This document shows positions 19,351-27,988 of a stretch of 64,000 bases of DNA, piece by piece (the first letter of the stretch is position 1; the number at the start of each line of letters is the position of its first letter). Made by a program: the position numbers and the translations under genes. The stretch is from Methylocystis echinoides (GTDB lineage Bacteria; Pseudomonadota; Alphaproteobacteria; Rhizobiales; Beijerinckiaceae): the NCBI RefSeq assembly GCF_040687965.1, contig NZ_CP156085.1, positions 186,001 to 250,000 of the forward strand, given 5' to 3'. The notes beneath the pieces are model-generated. The model saw nothing but the letters and a program-made list of their open reading frames with translations. It had not been told where the DNA came from and searched no databases.

Positions 19351-19792
19351 CCGCTTTCGGCAAGATCACGATTTGCAGCCAATAGTCCTTTAGCAGCTGG
19401 ATAGCCTGCATGAAGCTCCCCAGATCCACCGGCTTCTTGATGTAGCTGTTCGCCCCCATTTTATAGCATTTCTCAATGTCACGCTCGTCCGAAGACGTGG
19501 TGAGCACTACGACCGGGATTTGTTTGAGCTCCTCGCTCTGCTTGAGGTCGGCGAGGACCTCGCGCCCATCCGTCCCCGGCATGTTAAGATCGAGCAAGAT
19601 CACATTCGGCCGCGGCGCGGCCCCCGGCGCGGCATAGGGCCCGCGCCGATGCAGATAGTCGAGAGCGTCGTCGCCATCTGCGCAGTGGCGCAGCGGATTG
19701 ATGAGCCCAGATTTCTTGAACGCTCGAAATACCGCCTCGGTGTCTTCGGGGCTGTCTTCTACGAGCAGGATAACGGGCGCGCCTTGATCCAT
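19337..19792 (-). CDS. Rcp1-like single-domain response regulator
   Basis: 151 residues, one receiver domain of the type paired with bacteriophytochrome-like kinases. Acidic pocket VEDSPED, acceptor Asp68 in VILLDLNMPGTDGREVL, Thr switch in VVVLTTSSDERD, and Lys in ANSYIKKPVDLGSF. The insertion between strands (RRGPYAAPGAAPRPN) is typical of this subgroup. It sits between the PAS kinase (stop at 19796, four bases away) and the hybrid kinase (overlapping by 14 bases), so the three form one operon and probably one relay. Confidence 0.92.
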   Translation of the reverse strand: MDQGAPVILLVEDSPEDTEAVFRAFKKSGLINPLRHCADGDDALDYLHRRGPYAAPGAAPRPNVILLDLNMPGTDGREVLADLKQSEELKQIPVVVLTTSSDERDIEKCYKMGANSYIKKPVDLGSFMQAIQLLKDYWLQIVILPKADDTE

Positions 19793-19795
19793 AAT

Positions 19796-20925
19796 TCAAC
19801 CCTCCGGCTGGAGCGTGAAGAAGAAAGTGCTGCCTTCGCCGTAAGTGGACTCGACCCAGATTGCGCCGCCGTGGCGCTCGACGATTTTCTTAACAATCGT
19901 CAGTCCCGCTCCGGCGCCGCCGCCATATTGGTCGCGCGCGTGCAACCGCTTAAAGATGCGAAATACAGAGTCGAGGTGCTTTTCGCGAATGCCGATGCCG
20001 TTGTCGCGCACGTAAAATCGAACAGTGCCCTCCAGCGGGCGCTGAAAGCCGATTTCGATCCATTTTTGCTGCTTGTCGTTATATTTCGCCGCATTGCTAT
20101 GAGGTTCCGAAAAACCTCGGCGACGCGCGCGCCATCACAGCTTAGCTTGGGCAAGGGCGAAGGCAGTCGGATCTCGACATTTTTCTCCTTTAAGGAGAAT
20201 GCCAGGGACTCGAGCACGTCCCGCACGACCACGTCCAGATTGGTCTCTTTAACGGCGAGGTCGACGCGTCCGAGCCGAGAATAGAGCATCAGCGTGTCGA
20301 TGAGTTGCTCAAGTCGCTGAGCCAGGCGCCCCACGGCCTCGAGCTTGGCGCGGCCATCCTGCCCGAGGATCTCAGAATAATCCTCAATCAGGAAGCTCGC
20401 GTAATTGTGGATGCCGCGCAGCGGCTCCTTGAGGTCGTGCGAGGCGATATAGGCAAAGTCGTCGAGTTCCTGGTTGCTGCGGGAAAGGTCCTTGTTTTTC
20501 GCTTCAAGCTCGCGCGCGTAGAACCGCAGCTGTTCTTCGGCCTCAAGACGCTGGGTGATATCGGTGACGGAGGCGACGATGACCGGCCTCTGCTTGGCTG
20601 TAGCAGGCTTCAAGCCAATCTCGATTGGGAATTCCGAGCCATCCTTGCGTCTCGCGGTCAGATTGCGGCCGCGTCCCATCAGCCGTGCCTCGCTTTCGGT
20701 CATGAAGCGAGCGCGCAAACTGGCGTGTCCGGCACGGTAGCGTTCTGGCAGCAAAAGTTCGATTGGACGTCCGACAAGCTCGGCGCGATCGTAGCCGAAA
20801 TCGCGCTCGAGCTGCGCATTGACTTGCAGGATGACGCCATCGCCATCGACAATCACCGCGCCGTTCGGCGCCGCCTCGAAAGCGATGCGCATGAGCGCCG
20901 TACCGTCAGTGTCTGAGAATGTCAC
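19796..20925 (-). pseudogene. PAS histidine kinase (phytochrome-like kinase core) with a one-base frameshift
   Basis: A GTG at 20925 (or the internal ATG of MRIAFEAAPNG) starts a protein with a PAS domain (FEAAPNGAVIVDGDGVILQV ... SVTDITQRL), a coiled coil, HisKA with His in DDFAYIASHDLKEPLRGIHN, and then HATPase_c. At FRNLIA near 20095 the frame is lost: one A is missing (GCAAATGCG to GCAATGCG); the next frame continues with the N/G1 boxes and finishes VRDNGIGIREKHLDSVFRIF, GAGLTIVKKIVERHGG to TGA at 19796. With the base restored the protein is about 376 residues and complete. As written the ATPase domain is cut off. A sequence error is plausible because the downstream operon genes are intact. 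Confidence 0.8.
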
Positions 20926-21055
20926 GCCGGACCGCCTGATTTCGCCGCACTCTGGCGTCCGAGATATAGTCAGCGCTCGTTGGTGTCTACAAAACCCAAA
21001 AATCTTGTTGCACTTGCGGGTCCGCAGCGAGGGCTGCCGTCTGCCGATGGTGGGA

Positions 21056-21397
21056 TCATTTATGAAGCCCACGCACAATAGAGACCAAAGAATTCGGATC
21101 GGCTGGCTTAGGCAGAAAAGGGGCTTGCGCGAGTGCCCCCGCCATGTGGTCGGCGGTGTAGCCAGACATCACGACAAAGGGAACGCCGTGTTGCCGCAGC
21201 CGCGATGCGACGGGCTCGGCGCTGACTCCGTTGAGGTTGGCGTCGAGAATCGCGGCGTCGCAACAGTTCTTGTCAATAAGTTGCTGCGCCTCCTCCAACG
21301 TCGCTGCAACGCCGCCAACCTCGAATCCGGCGTCCTCAAGCACGGCCTCGGTGTCCATGGCGATGATGAATTCGTCTTCGACGATTAGGACCCGCAT
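21056..21397 (-). CDS. single-domain response regulator
   Basis: 113 residues, receiver only: acidic residues in LIVEDEFIIAMD, acceptor Asp52 in AAILDANLNGVSAEP, switch VVMSGYTADH, and Lys in APFLPKPADPNSL. Receivers of this form typically partner HWE kinases in alphaproteobacteria. Its start overlaps the end of the HWE kinase remnant upstream (stop at 21385), indicating that the two were once a coupled pair. It is followed after about 130 bases by the PAS kinase operon. Confidence 0.9.
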   Translation of the reverse strand: MRVLIVEDEFIIAMDTEAVLEDAGFEVGGVAATLEEAQQLIDKNCCDAAILDANLNGVSAEPVASRLRQHGVPFVVMSGYTADHMAGALAQAPFLPKPADPNSLVSIVRGLHK

Positions 21398-22345
21398 TCA
21401 TGTTCTCCGCGAACTCGAGAAGCCGGTTCCGAATGTAGAAGTCGTGCGCCAACGCGCTCGATAGGCGCCTGGATACCCCGAATCAGGCCAGTGCTCGGGA
21501 ATAAGAGCGAGACTTGAGCGCTAAGCGTATGCTTGATCATATTGATGACGACTGTCCGACCAAACCCACGGTGCTCTAGGGGCGTCACCGCAGGCCCGCC
21601 TTCTTCCAACCAGCTCATTCGAAATTCTCTGCCCCTCGTCGTCATCGATAACCCAGTCGATGTCGATCATACCCTTGGCATTTGGCAGCGCGCCGTAATT
21701 AACGGCATTCGTCGCCAACTCGTGCAGCGCCATACCGATCGCTTGGGCAGCGGCAGGCGAGATTTGGAATTTTGGTCCATTGAGGTGGACACGATTGCCG
21801 ATGAGGCCTTCGAAATGAGCGAGTTGCGAGCACCCCAGCTCGCCAATATCGACGCCTTCGCACTCTGACCGGACCAGAAGATCGTGGCTGGCCGCTAATC
21901 CGCTATGCGTTCGCCGAACGCTTTGGCGAACAGGCGAAGGCTCTGATTTGTTGGCTGTTTGACGTGCGACCGCCTGCACGACAACAAGCAAGTTCTTGGC
22001 GCGATGATTGACCTCTGCGAGAAGGAGCCGGGCCCGCCGATCCGCCCGCTTCCTCTCAGTGATATCGCGCACCACGCCAATGAAGATCCGACTGTTCTCG
22101 ATCTGTACCTCGCTGATGCCAAGATTCATCGGGAAGGTCGAGCCGTCTTTGCGTTGGCCGACGACCTCCCGGCCGATATCGATTATTTTGGCTTTGCCGG
22201 TCTCCAGGTAGCGCCTCAAATAGTCATCGTGGCTGCTGCGATAGGGCTCCGGCATCAGCATCTTGACGTTCTGTCCGAGGATTTCGTCGGCGTCGTAGCC
22301 GAATAGCTTGATCGCAGCAGCATACTGATAAGAAAATTGAGCTTA
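21385..22345 (-). pseudogene. PAS-HWE histidine kinase, 5' truncated with several frameshifts
   Basis: Reading on the minus strand, the PAS end (AAIKLFGYDADEILGQNVKM ... FIGVVRDITERKRA) is followed by the HWE kinase core (LLLAEVNHRAKNLLVVVQAV, with the conserved His), a compensated double shift around 21900 (FAKAFGERIA in another frame), then GMALHELATNAVNYGALPNA, and a final shift near 21630 to FRMSWLEEGGPAV ... EHRGFGRTVVINMIKH. The PAS N-terminus ends at about 22345, where the sequence changes abruptly. The product is inactive as written. It directly precedes the single-domain receiver, its likely former partner. Confidence 0.8.
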
Positions 22346-22444
22346 GCCTGTTTGGTTAGCGTTGCAGATGGTGCCTGCCCTAGCCGTAGCGGCGCAACCG
22401 CCTAAACCTCCGTCGCATTACTGCTGCGCTCGCTGCTGCTCCAG

Positions 22445-22458
22445 CCCCCCCCCCCCCC
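22445..22458 (+). repeat. 14-base poly-C tract
   Basis: Fourteen C residues followed by GGGG mark the point where sequence joins the start of the metal ATPase remnant. No gene is continuous across it. See also the 13-G tract at 31145. Confidence 0.8.
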
Positions 22459-22465
22459 GGGGACG

Positions 22466-23720
22466 TATGGGTCGAGAACGCCGGCGCCGCATTGAGGCGC
22501 GTTCCGTTCTCCAAGCTCAAAGGCGGGGAGCCCGTGGTCGTCGGCACCGGAGAGACGATCCCGGTCGATGGGCGCGTGCTGGCGGGCGACGCTTATGTCG
22601 ACCAATCAACCGTCACGGGTGAAAGCCTTCCGATGCCGCGCGCTGTTGGAGACCAAGCGCTCGCCGGCGGCGTCGTCACCGCGGGACGGCTCGTGATCCG
22701 CGCTGAGCGGGTGGGCGAAGCCACCACCAGCCGCATCACCCGCTACATCAAGGAGGCGCTCGATCGCCCAGCCGACATTCAAACGACGTCAAGCGCCCTC
22801 GCGGACCGGCGCGTCAGCATCACGCTGGCTTCGGCAGGTCACCGACATTTGTCCGCTCACGCCGGAGATCGATGAAGGGCGCGCGGCGGCCATGATCGCG
22901 TCGCTCGGCGAGCACACAAGCCATCCTATCGCGCGCGCGGTCGTGCGTCTCGCTGAGCAGAAGCGCCTCGCCCACAGTCCGCACGAAGAGGTGAGTTTCA
23001 TCGTCGGCCATGGCGTGCAGGCAACCGTGGAAGGGCGCCGCATTCGGTTCGGCAGCCGTCATTATCTCGAAGACGACGAGCATATTTCTTTCGCCGCCGC
23101 GCGCGAGACGGTGTACAGGTTTCAGGCCGAGGTAAAATCGCTGCTGTATGTTGCGGCAGATGACAGCCCCTTCGCTGTCGTCGCTCTGCGCGACCGGTTG
23201 CGCTCGGAGTGCGCGGCAACTCTTGCCCGCCTTCGCGCCCTCGGCGTCAAGCGACTGGTCATGATCACGGGCGACCATCGGGCGGCGGCGACGGCTTTTG
23301 GAAAGACCCTCGGGCCGGACCAAGTGTATTATGAGCAACAGCCGGAGGACAAAGCGCGTATCATAGCCGCTTTGAAGCAGCAGGGGGCGCGCGTCGCCTA
23401 TGTGGGCGATGGCGTCAACGACGGGCCCGCGCTAATGGAGGCGGATGTCGGCGTCTCCATGCCGCGCGCAGCCGACATCGCGCGCGCGACCGCCGATATC
23501 GTCCTGTTGGATGACAGACTCGACGGTTTAGCGCAGGGTCTCTTCCTCTCGCAAAACACAATGCGCCTCATCCGCTCCAATTTTTAATGTCGCGGTGGGC
23601 GTCAATAGCGCGATTCTTGCTGGAGCGGCCTCCGGAAATCTCGTGCCGGTCGCCTCGGCCGTTCTGCGCACCGGGACCACAATCGCAGTGCTGCTCCGAG
23701 CCCTTTTCGCCGCGCGATGA
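22466..23720 (+). pseudogene. heavy-metal P1B-type ATPase lacking its phosphorylation site
   Basis: The frame from 22466 gives the actuator domain with the TGES loop (VDQSTVTGESLPMPRAVGDQ). Near 22830 an internal deletion joins ADRRVSITLAS to VTDICPLTPEIDEG, removing roughly 120 codons, including the metal-binding membrane helix and the DKTGT phosphorylation motif. The nucleotide-binding and hinge parts remain (GEHTSHPIARAVV, VMITGDHRAAA, YVGDGVNDGPALMEADVGVS). A frameshift near 23583 separates the last helices (NVAVGVNSAILAGAASGNLV, ending at 23720). No N-terminal metal-binding domain is present. The protein cannot pump. Confidence 0.85.
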
Positions 23721-23854
23721 GCGAGACCAGACGCGCCTGGTGCAGCCTCCGTTGCCCCCTCCAATGCAGGCAGACGGGGAAGCTTAAAGCTTGAGTGTTA
23801 CGCAAGTATCTGGTTGACGCATTACTTTTTATAAGCTGAAGCGACGAGTGTCAG

Positions 23855-24019
23855 ATGTCGACGGACTTCGACGAACAGCCCCTGCCACCACCGCCACTTT
23901 CGCCGGAGGATTTCCCGAAGGAGTATTTTGCGCACGAACTCATTGGGGAAGGCATAGAGGCGATCATCATCCACGAGGGAGAACGGTATCGTCTCCGTAT
24001 TACGCCAGGAGGAAACTGA
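23855..24019 (+). CDS. HemP-like small protein
   Basis: 54 residues from ATG at 23855 to TGA at 24017. The end, AIIIHEGERYRLRITPGG, matches the pattern of hemin-uptake protein HemP (I-x-H-x-G-x-x-Y-R-L-R-x-T-x-x-G-K-L). The family normally continues KLILTK; here the stop comes just after GG, and restoring one A (GGAAACTG to GGAAAACTG) would give GGKLRLSD, so the C-terminus may be altered. The N-terminal half is Pro-rich. HemP is linked to iron/haem uptake, which fits the bacterioferritin gene nearby, but no haem receptor genes are present. Confidence 0.5.
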   Translation: MSTDFDEQPLPPPPLSPEDFPKEYFAHELIGEGIEAIIIHEGERYRLRITPGGN

Positions 24020-24229
24020 GACTAAGTGACCTCAGGATAGCCGCGTCCCGAGGCGAATCTCGAATTCACGCCGCGGAACGTCTTTTTGTCAGAGCTAGGC
24101 GGCGCGTAGGGTTCAAGACACCGTGTAGCGATTCTACCTGACGATCAGAAGCACAACGACAGGCTTTCTGCCATGCGGTTCGAGGGCCGCGCGATGTCCT
24201 CATTGGGTCCACGTGCCTACCAATTTGGG

Positions 24230-24450
24230 CATCCCTCGGCGGCGAGATAAGTCGCGTCGATCTTTTCTACGTCCTGGCCGATGCGCAGCGGATCGAGCCC
24301 TTGGAGCGCATGACGCATCTCGTCGGCCGCTCCCTCGCGCCACTTCCCAGCTCACTCGATGCATACTTGCTTTTGAAATAGAAAAGCCGCCATTATTGAT
24401 TAATCGGCGTCAGTCCTGCGCGCAATCCGCGTGTCGCCAAGTATGTGCAA
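24230..24450 (-). pseudogene. degenerate bacterioferritin duplicate
   Basis: Minus-strand pieces mirror the intact neighbour: ELGKWREGAADEMRHALQGL with DPLRIGQDVEKIDATYLAAE (about 24235-24355) compare with the WREESMEEMRHA and DPLRIGQTVEEI parts of the intact gene, and HILGDTRIA near 24440 compares with its N-terminus. Interior parts are deleted. The remnant lies immediately downstream of the intact gene in the same orientation, consistent with a decayed tandem duplication. Confidence 0.6.
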
Positions 24451-24500
24451 CCTTCCCATTGCTTCTCGGACCGGTGAACACGAGCAGAGTTTGCCTAAAG

Positions 24501-24977
24501 TCAAGAGAGCCCGCCCACGTGTTTCTGGCTGTAGAGCTGCACGCCTAGTTGCTTGATCAGCTCTTGCTGGGTCTCAAGGAAGTCGATGTGTCCTTCCTCG
24601 CTCTTTATGATGCCTTCAAAAAGCTCCATCGAGACACGGTCGTTGACGGAATCGCAATAAACCGCGGCTTCGATATACATATTGCAGGCGTCTGTCTCGG
24701 CTGCGAGATCAGCGGCGATGATCTCTTCGACCGTCTGGCCGATACGCAGCGGATCGAGCACCTGTAAATTTGGGAACCCTTCTAAAAACAAGATGCGCTT
24801 TACGAGATGGTCCGCGTGACGCATTTCTTCCATCGACTCCTCGCGCCATTTCTTAGCGAGCTCGAGGAAACCCTGATTTTCGAAGATCCGATAATGCAGC
24901 CAGTACTGGTTGATAGCTGTCAACTCTGCGCGCAAGCCCCGATCTAAGTATTCGATGACCTTCGCGTCGCCAAGCAT
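24501..24977 (-). CDS. bfr: bacterioferritin
   Basis: 158 residues from ATG at 24977, preferred to the TTG six bases earlier because GGGGAGG is well placed upstream. It stores iron as a 24-subunit haem-containing shell in the cytoplasm. Ferroxidase ligands are visible in RAELTAINQYWLHYR (Glu), EEMRHADHL (Glu-x-x-His) and later in LAAETDACNMYIEAA and IIKSEEGHIDFLE; the haem-ligating Met is in ESMEEMRHA. Length is normal for Bfr. No Bfd ferredoxin is adjacent, though a HemP-like small gene lies about 480 bases away on the other strand. Confidence 0.93.
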   Translation of the reverse strand: MLGDAKVIEYLDRGLRAELTAINQYWLHYRIFENQGFLELAKKWREESMEEMRHADHLVKRILFLEGFPNLQVLDPLRIGQTVEEIIAADLAAETDACNMYIEAAVYCDSVNDRVSMELFEGIIKSEEGHIDFLETQQELIKQLGVQLYSQKHVGGLS

Positions 24978-25099
24978 ATTCAATGCCTCCCCTGGCCTCT
25001 GGGCCCCGAGCCGTCTGCGCGACAGCCTGAGCCTCTAGAGCCCGCAAGCGCCTCTCCACCCGGTCCTAACGCGACCTGAGCCGTCGTCGCAACAATCGC

Positions 25100-25330
25100 A
25101 CACTGCGTTCCGAGATAGCGTTGCATACAAAGGCGGCGCGACGCTGGTGACCAGCAATCTGCCCTTCGACGAATGGACGGCGGTGTTTGGGTCCGAACGT
25201 CTCACCGGCGCGCTGCTCGACCGGCTCACGCATCACGTCCACATTCTGGAAATGAACGGCGAGAGCTATCGACTCGCGACCGCAAAGAAAGTGCAACGGC
25301 GAAACCGCGATCTCGTCAACGCGGGCCCAA
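25100..25330 (+). pseudogene. IS21-family IstB fragment
   Basis: The C-terminal end of an IstB helper ATPase: GGATLVTSNLPFDEWTAVFG and ERLTGALLDRLTHHVHILEM followed by NGESYRLATAKK. This is one of the most conserved IS21 endings. The Walker motifs and IstA are absent, and the frame continues into unrelated sequence. A second, unlike IstB piece lies at 26339-26529, from a different IS21 subgroup. Confidence 0.85.
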
Positions 25331-25475
25331 TGGAAAAGGGAGGCGCCAACAGGAGAACTGAAACCCCTCGCGCGCATTGGGCCGCGCTGCGCTACGCTCC
25401 GCGCGCCTCAACGCGCGCGACAACTAAACTACAAGGGCCGCATGGCCCTTTTCTCGAAACCAGACCGGTACACTT

Positions 25476-25898
25476 TTACGTTGCTATCTTGCACATTCTG
25501 TCTCCGCTATTGACAGCCGAATTTGCGTTCTCCAGAAGGGTCACACGTTGACGCCGATTCACATTCAAGTTTACTCGAGTGATATCCGCCGTCTCGTCCA
25601 GACCAATCATGCACCGACCTCCGACGTTCATATAGAAAAGCTGTCCAAGCCCATCCGCGAGAGCAAAAAAGTCTTCACTGCGCTCGACGAGTTGCAGCAG
25701 TCGTGTTCTGGCCGTCTCTGCGGCGCACGCCTCGGTGACATGCTCCGCGACGACGTTGATCGATATATTTTCTCCATTGCCATTCCCTACTGGCGTCCAG
25801 CTCACCACCCAGCTTCTTCGGACGCCGGGGCAGTCTCTTGTCTCACCGATCAGTTCCACGCCCAGTTGCGGTTTTCCGCTGTAGAATCGCCCTGACAA
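25476..25898 (-). pseudogene. PAS-domain sensor protein fragment
   Basis: A 140-residue frame resembles the PAC end of one PAS domain (CPGVRRSWVVSWTPVGNGNG, INVVAEHVTEACAAE) and the start of a second PAS (LVERSEDFFALADGLGQLFY, MNVGGRCMIGLDE). It starts and ends within domains and has no output domain. Probably a leftover of a multi-PAS kinase. The 3' end lies against IS21-derived sequence. Confidence 0.55.
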
Positions 25899-26240
25899 TC
25901 GCCTCTGCCTGATCTGCGAGCGCAGGGATGACCTCGCGCACGGTCCGTTACTGGCGTCGCATTTGTGATCGCGAGGGCGCGCTTGCGCTAATGGCCAGTT
26001 GGATCTTCAACTGCGAGCCGGTGCAGTCGCTTCCTCCAGGGTTAATCGGTGGGATGGAAGGGGCAATGCGTGATCGCGCCTGGCGAGCGATGGCTCGGGG
26101 CGTTTGGCTGCGGACCAACGGTTGAGTTCTTCGGCGGCTCGGCGCCGCAGCTTTGGGAGATGCGTCGACCAGGCTCGAATATTGCGCCGACTGGATGCCC
26201 CGCCTCATGCCGGTTTTCGACGAACTCTCACGACCTTTGG

Positions 26241-26338
26241 GAGTTGCAAAGCTGTCCCTTTCCGTTAGGCTAACTCGTGCTATGCCCTATGAACCACCAG
26301 CATCGCAGACCTCTGTTGACTGCGAAGCCGACCTTCGG
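26241..26338 (+). repeat. 98-bp dispersed repeat, copy A
   Basis: A 98-bp sequence that recurs at 35503-35600 in the same orientation with one mismatch. It ends exactly where the IstB fragment begins (26339). It carries no convincing coding frame. Both copies end at a junction with an unrelated truncated gene. Confidence 0.85.
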
Positions 26339-26529
26339 ATCTCCTGGAAATCCTCGAAGCGTGCTATGGGCGCCGATCGACGATCGTCACCTCTCAACTT
26401 CCCGTGATAGCCTGGCACGACGTCATTGGAGACCCAACTTACGCCGACGCCGTCCTGGACCGCCTCGTTCACAATGCCAATCGCATCGAGCTCACCGGCG
26501 AAAGCTTGCGCCGCGCGCCCGGCAAATAG
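26339..26529 (+). pseudogene. IS21-family IstB fragment (second subgroup)
   Basis: The frame [40 protein letters not shown], then [20 protein letters not shown] ends in TAG at 26527. It is the last third of an IS5376-like IstB ATPase. The 5' end is cut by the 98-bp repeat. Downstream are the terminal repeats of the element (26618-26672). Confidence 0.85.
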
Positions 26530-26617
26530 GCCAAAATCGGCTTGGCCCAAAACCAGAACAGGTGAGACAAACTCGTAGGTCAACGAACGCGGCGCCCGGG
26601 CGGGATCATTCCTTTAG

Positions 26618-26672
26618 GGGCGCCATTATCCCGGAATCCCCGGGCGCCATTATCCCGTTACAGACGGGCGCC
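26618..26672 (+). repeat. IS21-type terminal repeats, 24-bp period
   Basis: GGGCGCCATTATCCCG occurs at 26618-26633 and again at 26642-26657, with a third, partial copy (GGGCGCC) at 26666. The 24-bp spacing and position just downstream of istB match the multiple transposase-binding repeats at IS21-family ends. Confidence 0.7.
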
Positions 26673-26783
26673 TTCGTCGGAAATTCCAGTCGATTGACAC
26701 CGAGAAAGACGGCCGCCCGAAAAACAGCTCCTCACAGAGCTTCGGCCAGCGATGATAAACGACGGACGATTGTCACGGCAGGC

Positions 26784-27581
<798 letters not shown>

Positions 27582-27988
27582 GACAAAAGCGGGTTGAAGC
27601 AAGGGGATTTCTCGCTTGAAATCAAAGCTGGCGCGGTTCCGGTGTCCTTATCGGGCGGAGCGCAACCTAATCTCAACGGAATTCAGCACTTTCCGTTGGG
27701 AGGAAAGGAGGTAGCGGACCGCCGTCAACAGCAAGGAGAGCCGGTTCGAGCGTTAGAGAAATGCAGACTGAGACAGCTTTCCTTTTTTCTCTTCCAACCT
27801 AGGTAGCGACCATTCGCGGCTTAGCTTTTGGATGAGCGGGGGAAGCCTTGAGCCTTGGCTCGGAGTAGCAAGGCCGCTCAGCGATCGCGCAGGAGCCGTT
27901 AGCCTCTCGTGAGGTTAGCTGACGGCGGAGCGAGCGGTTCTAATCGCCGGCGCGGCCTAAGCGAGCTTCTAATCTTGGAGTAATCACC
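27582..27988. other. no recognisable gene
   Basis: About 400 bases ahead of the multi-PAS phosphatase. A purine-rich GGGAGGAAAGGAGG stretch near 27700 looks like a ribosome site, but no meaningful frame follows. It should hold the promoter of the downstream gene. Confidence 0.35.

Noticed and set aside
22445-22458. Poly-C tract as a phase-variation switch
   Set aside because: It lies between two pseudogene fragments, not within or before an intact gene.
25147-25551. 134-residue protein gene
   Set aside because: Only the first 45 residues are IstB; the rest is read-through into non-coding sequence.
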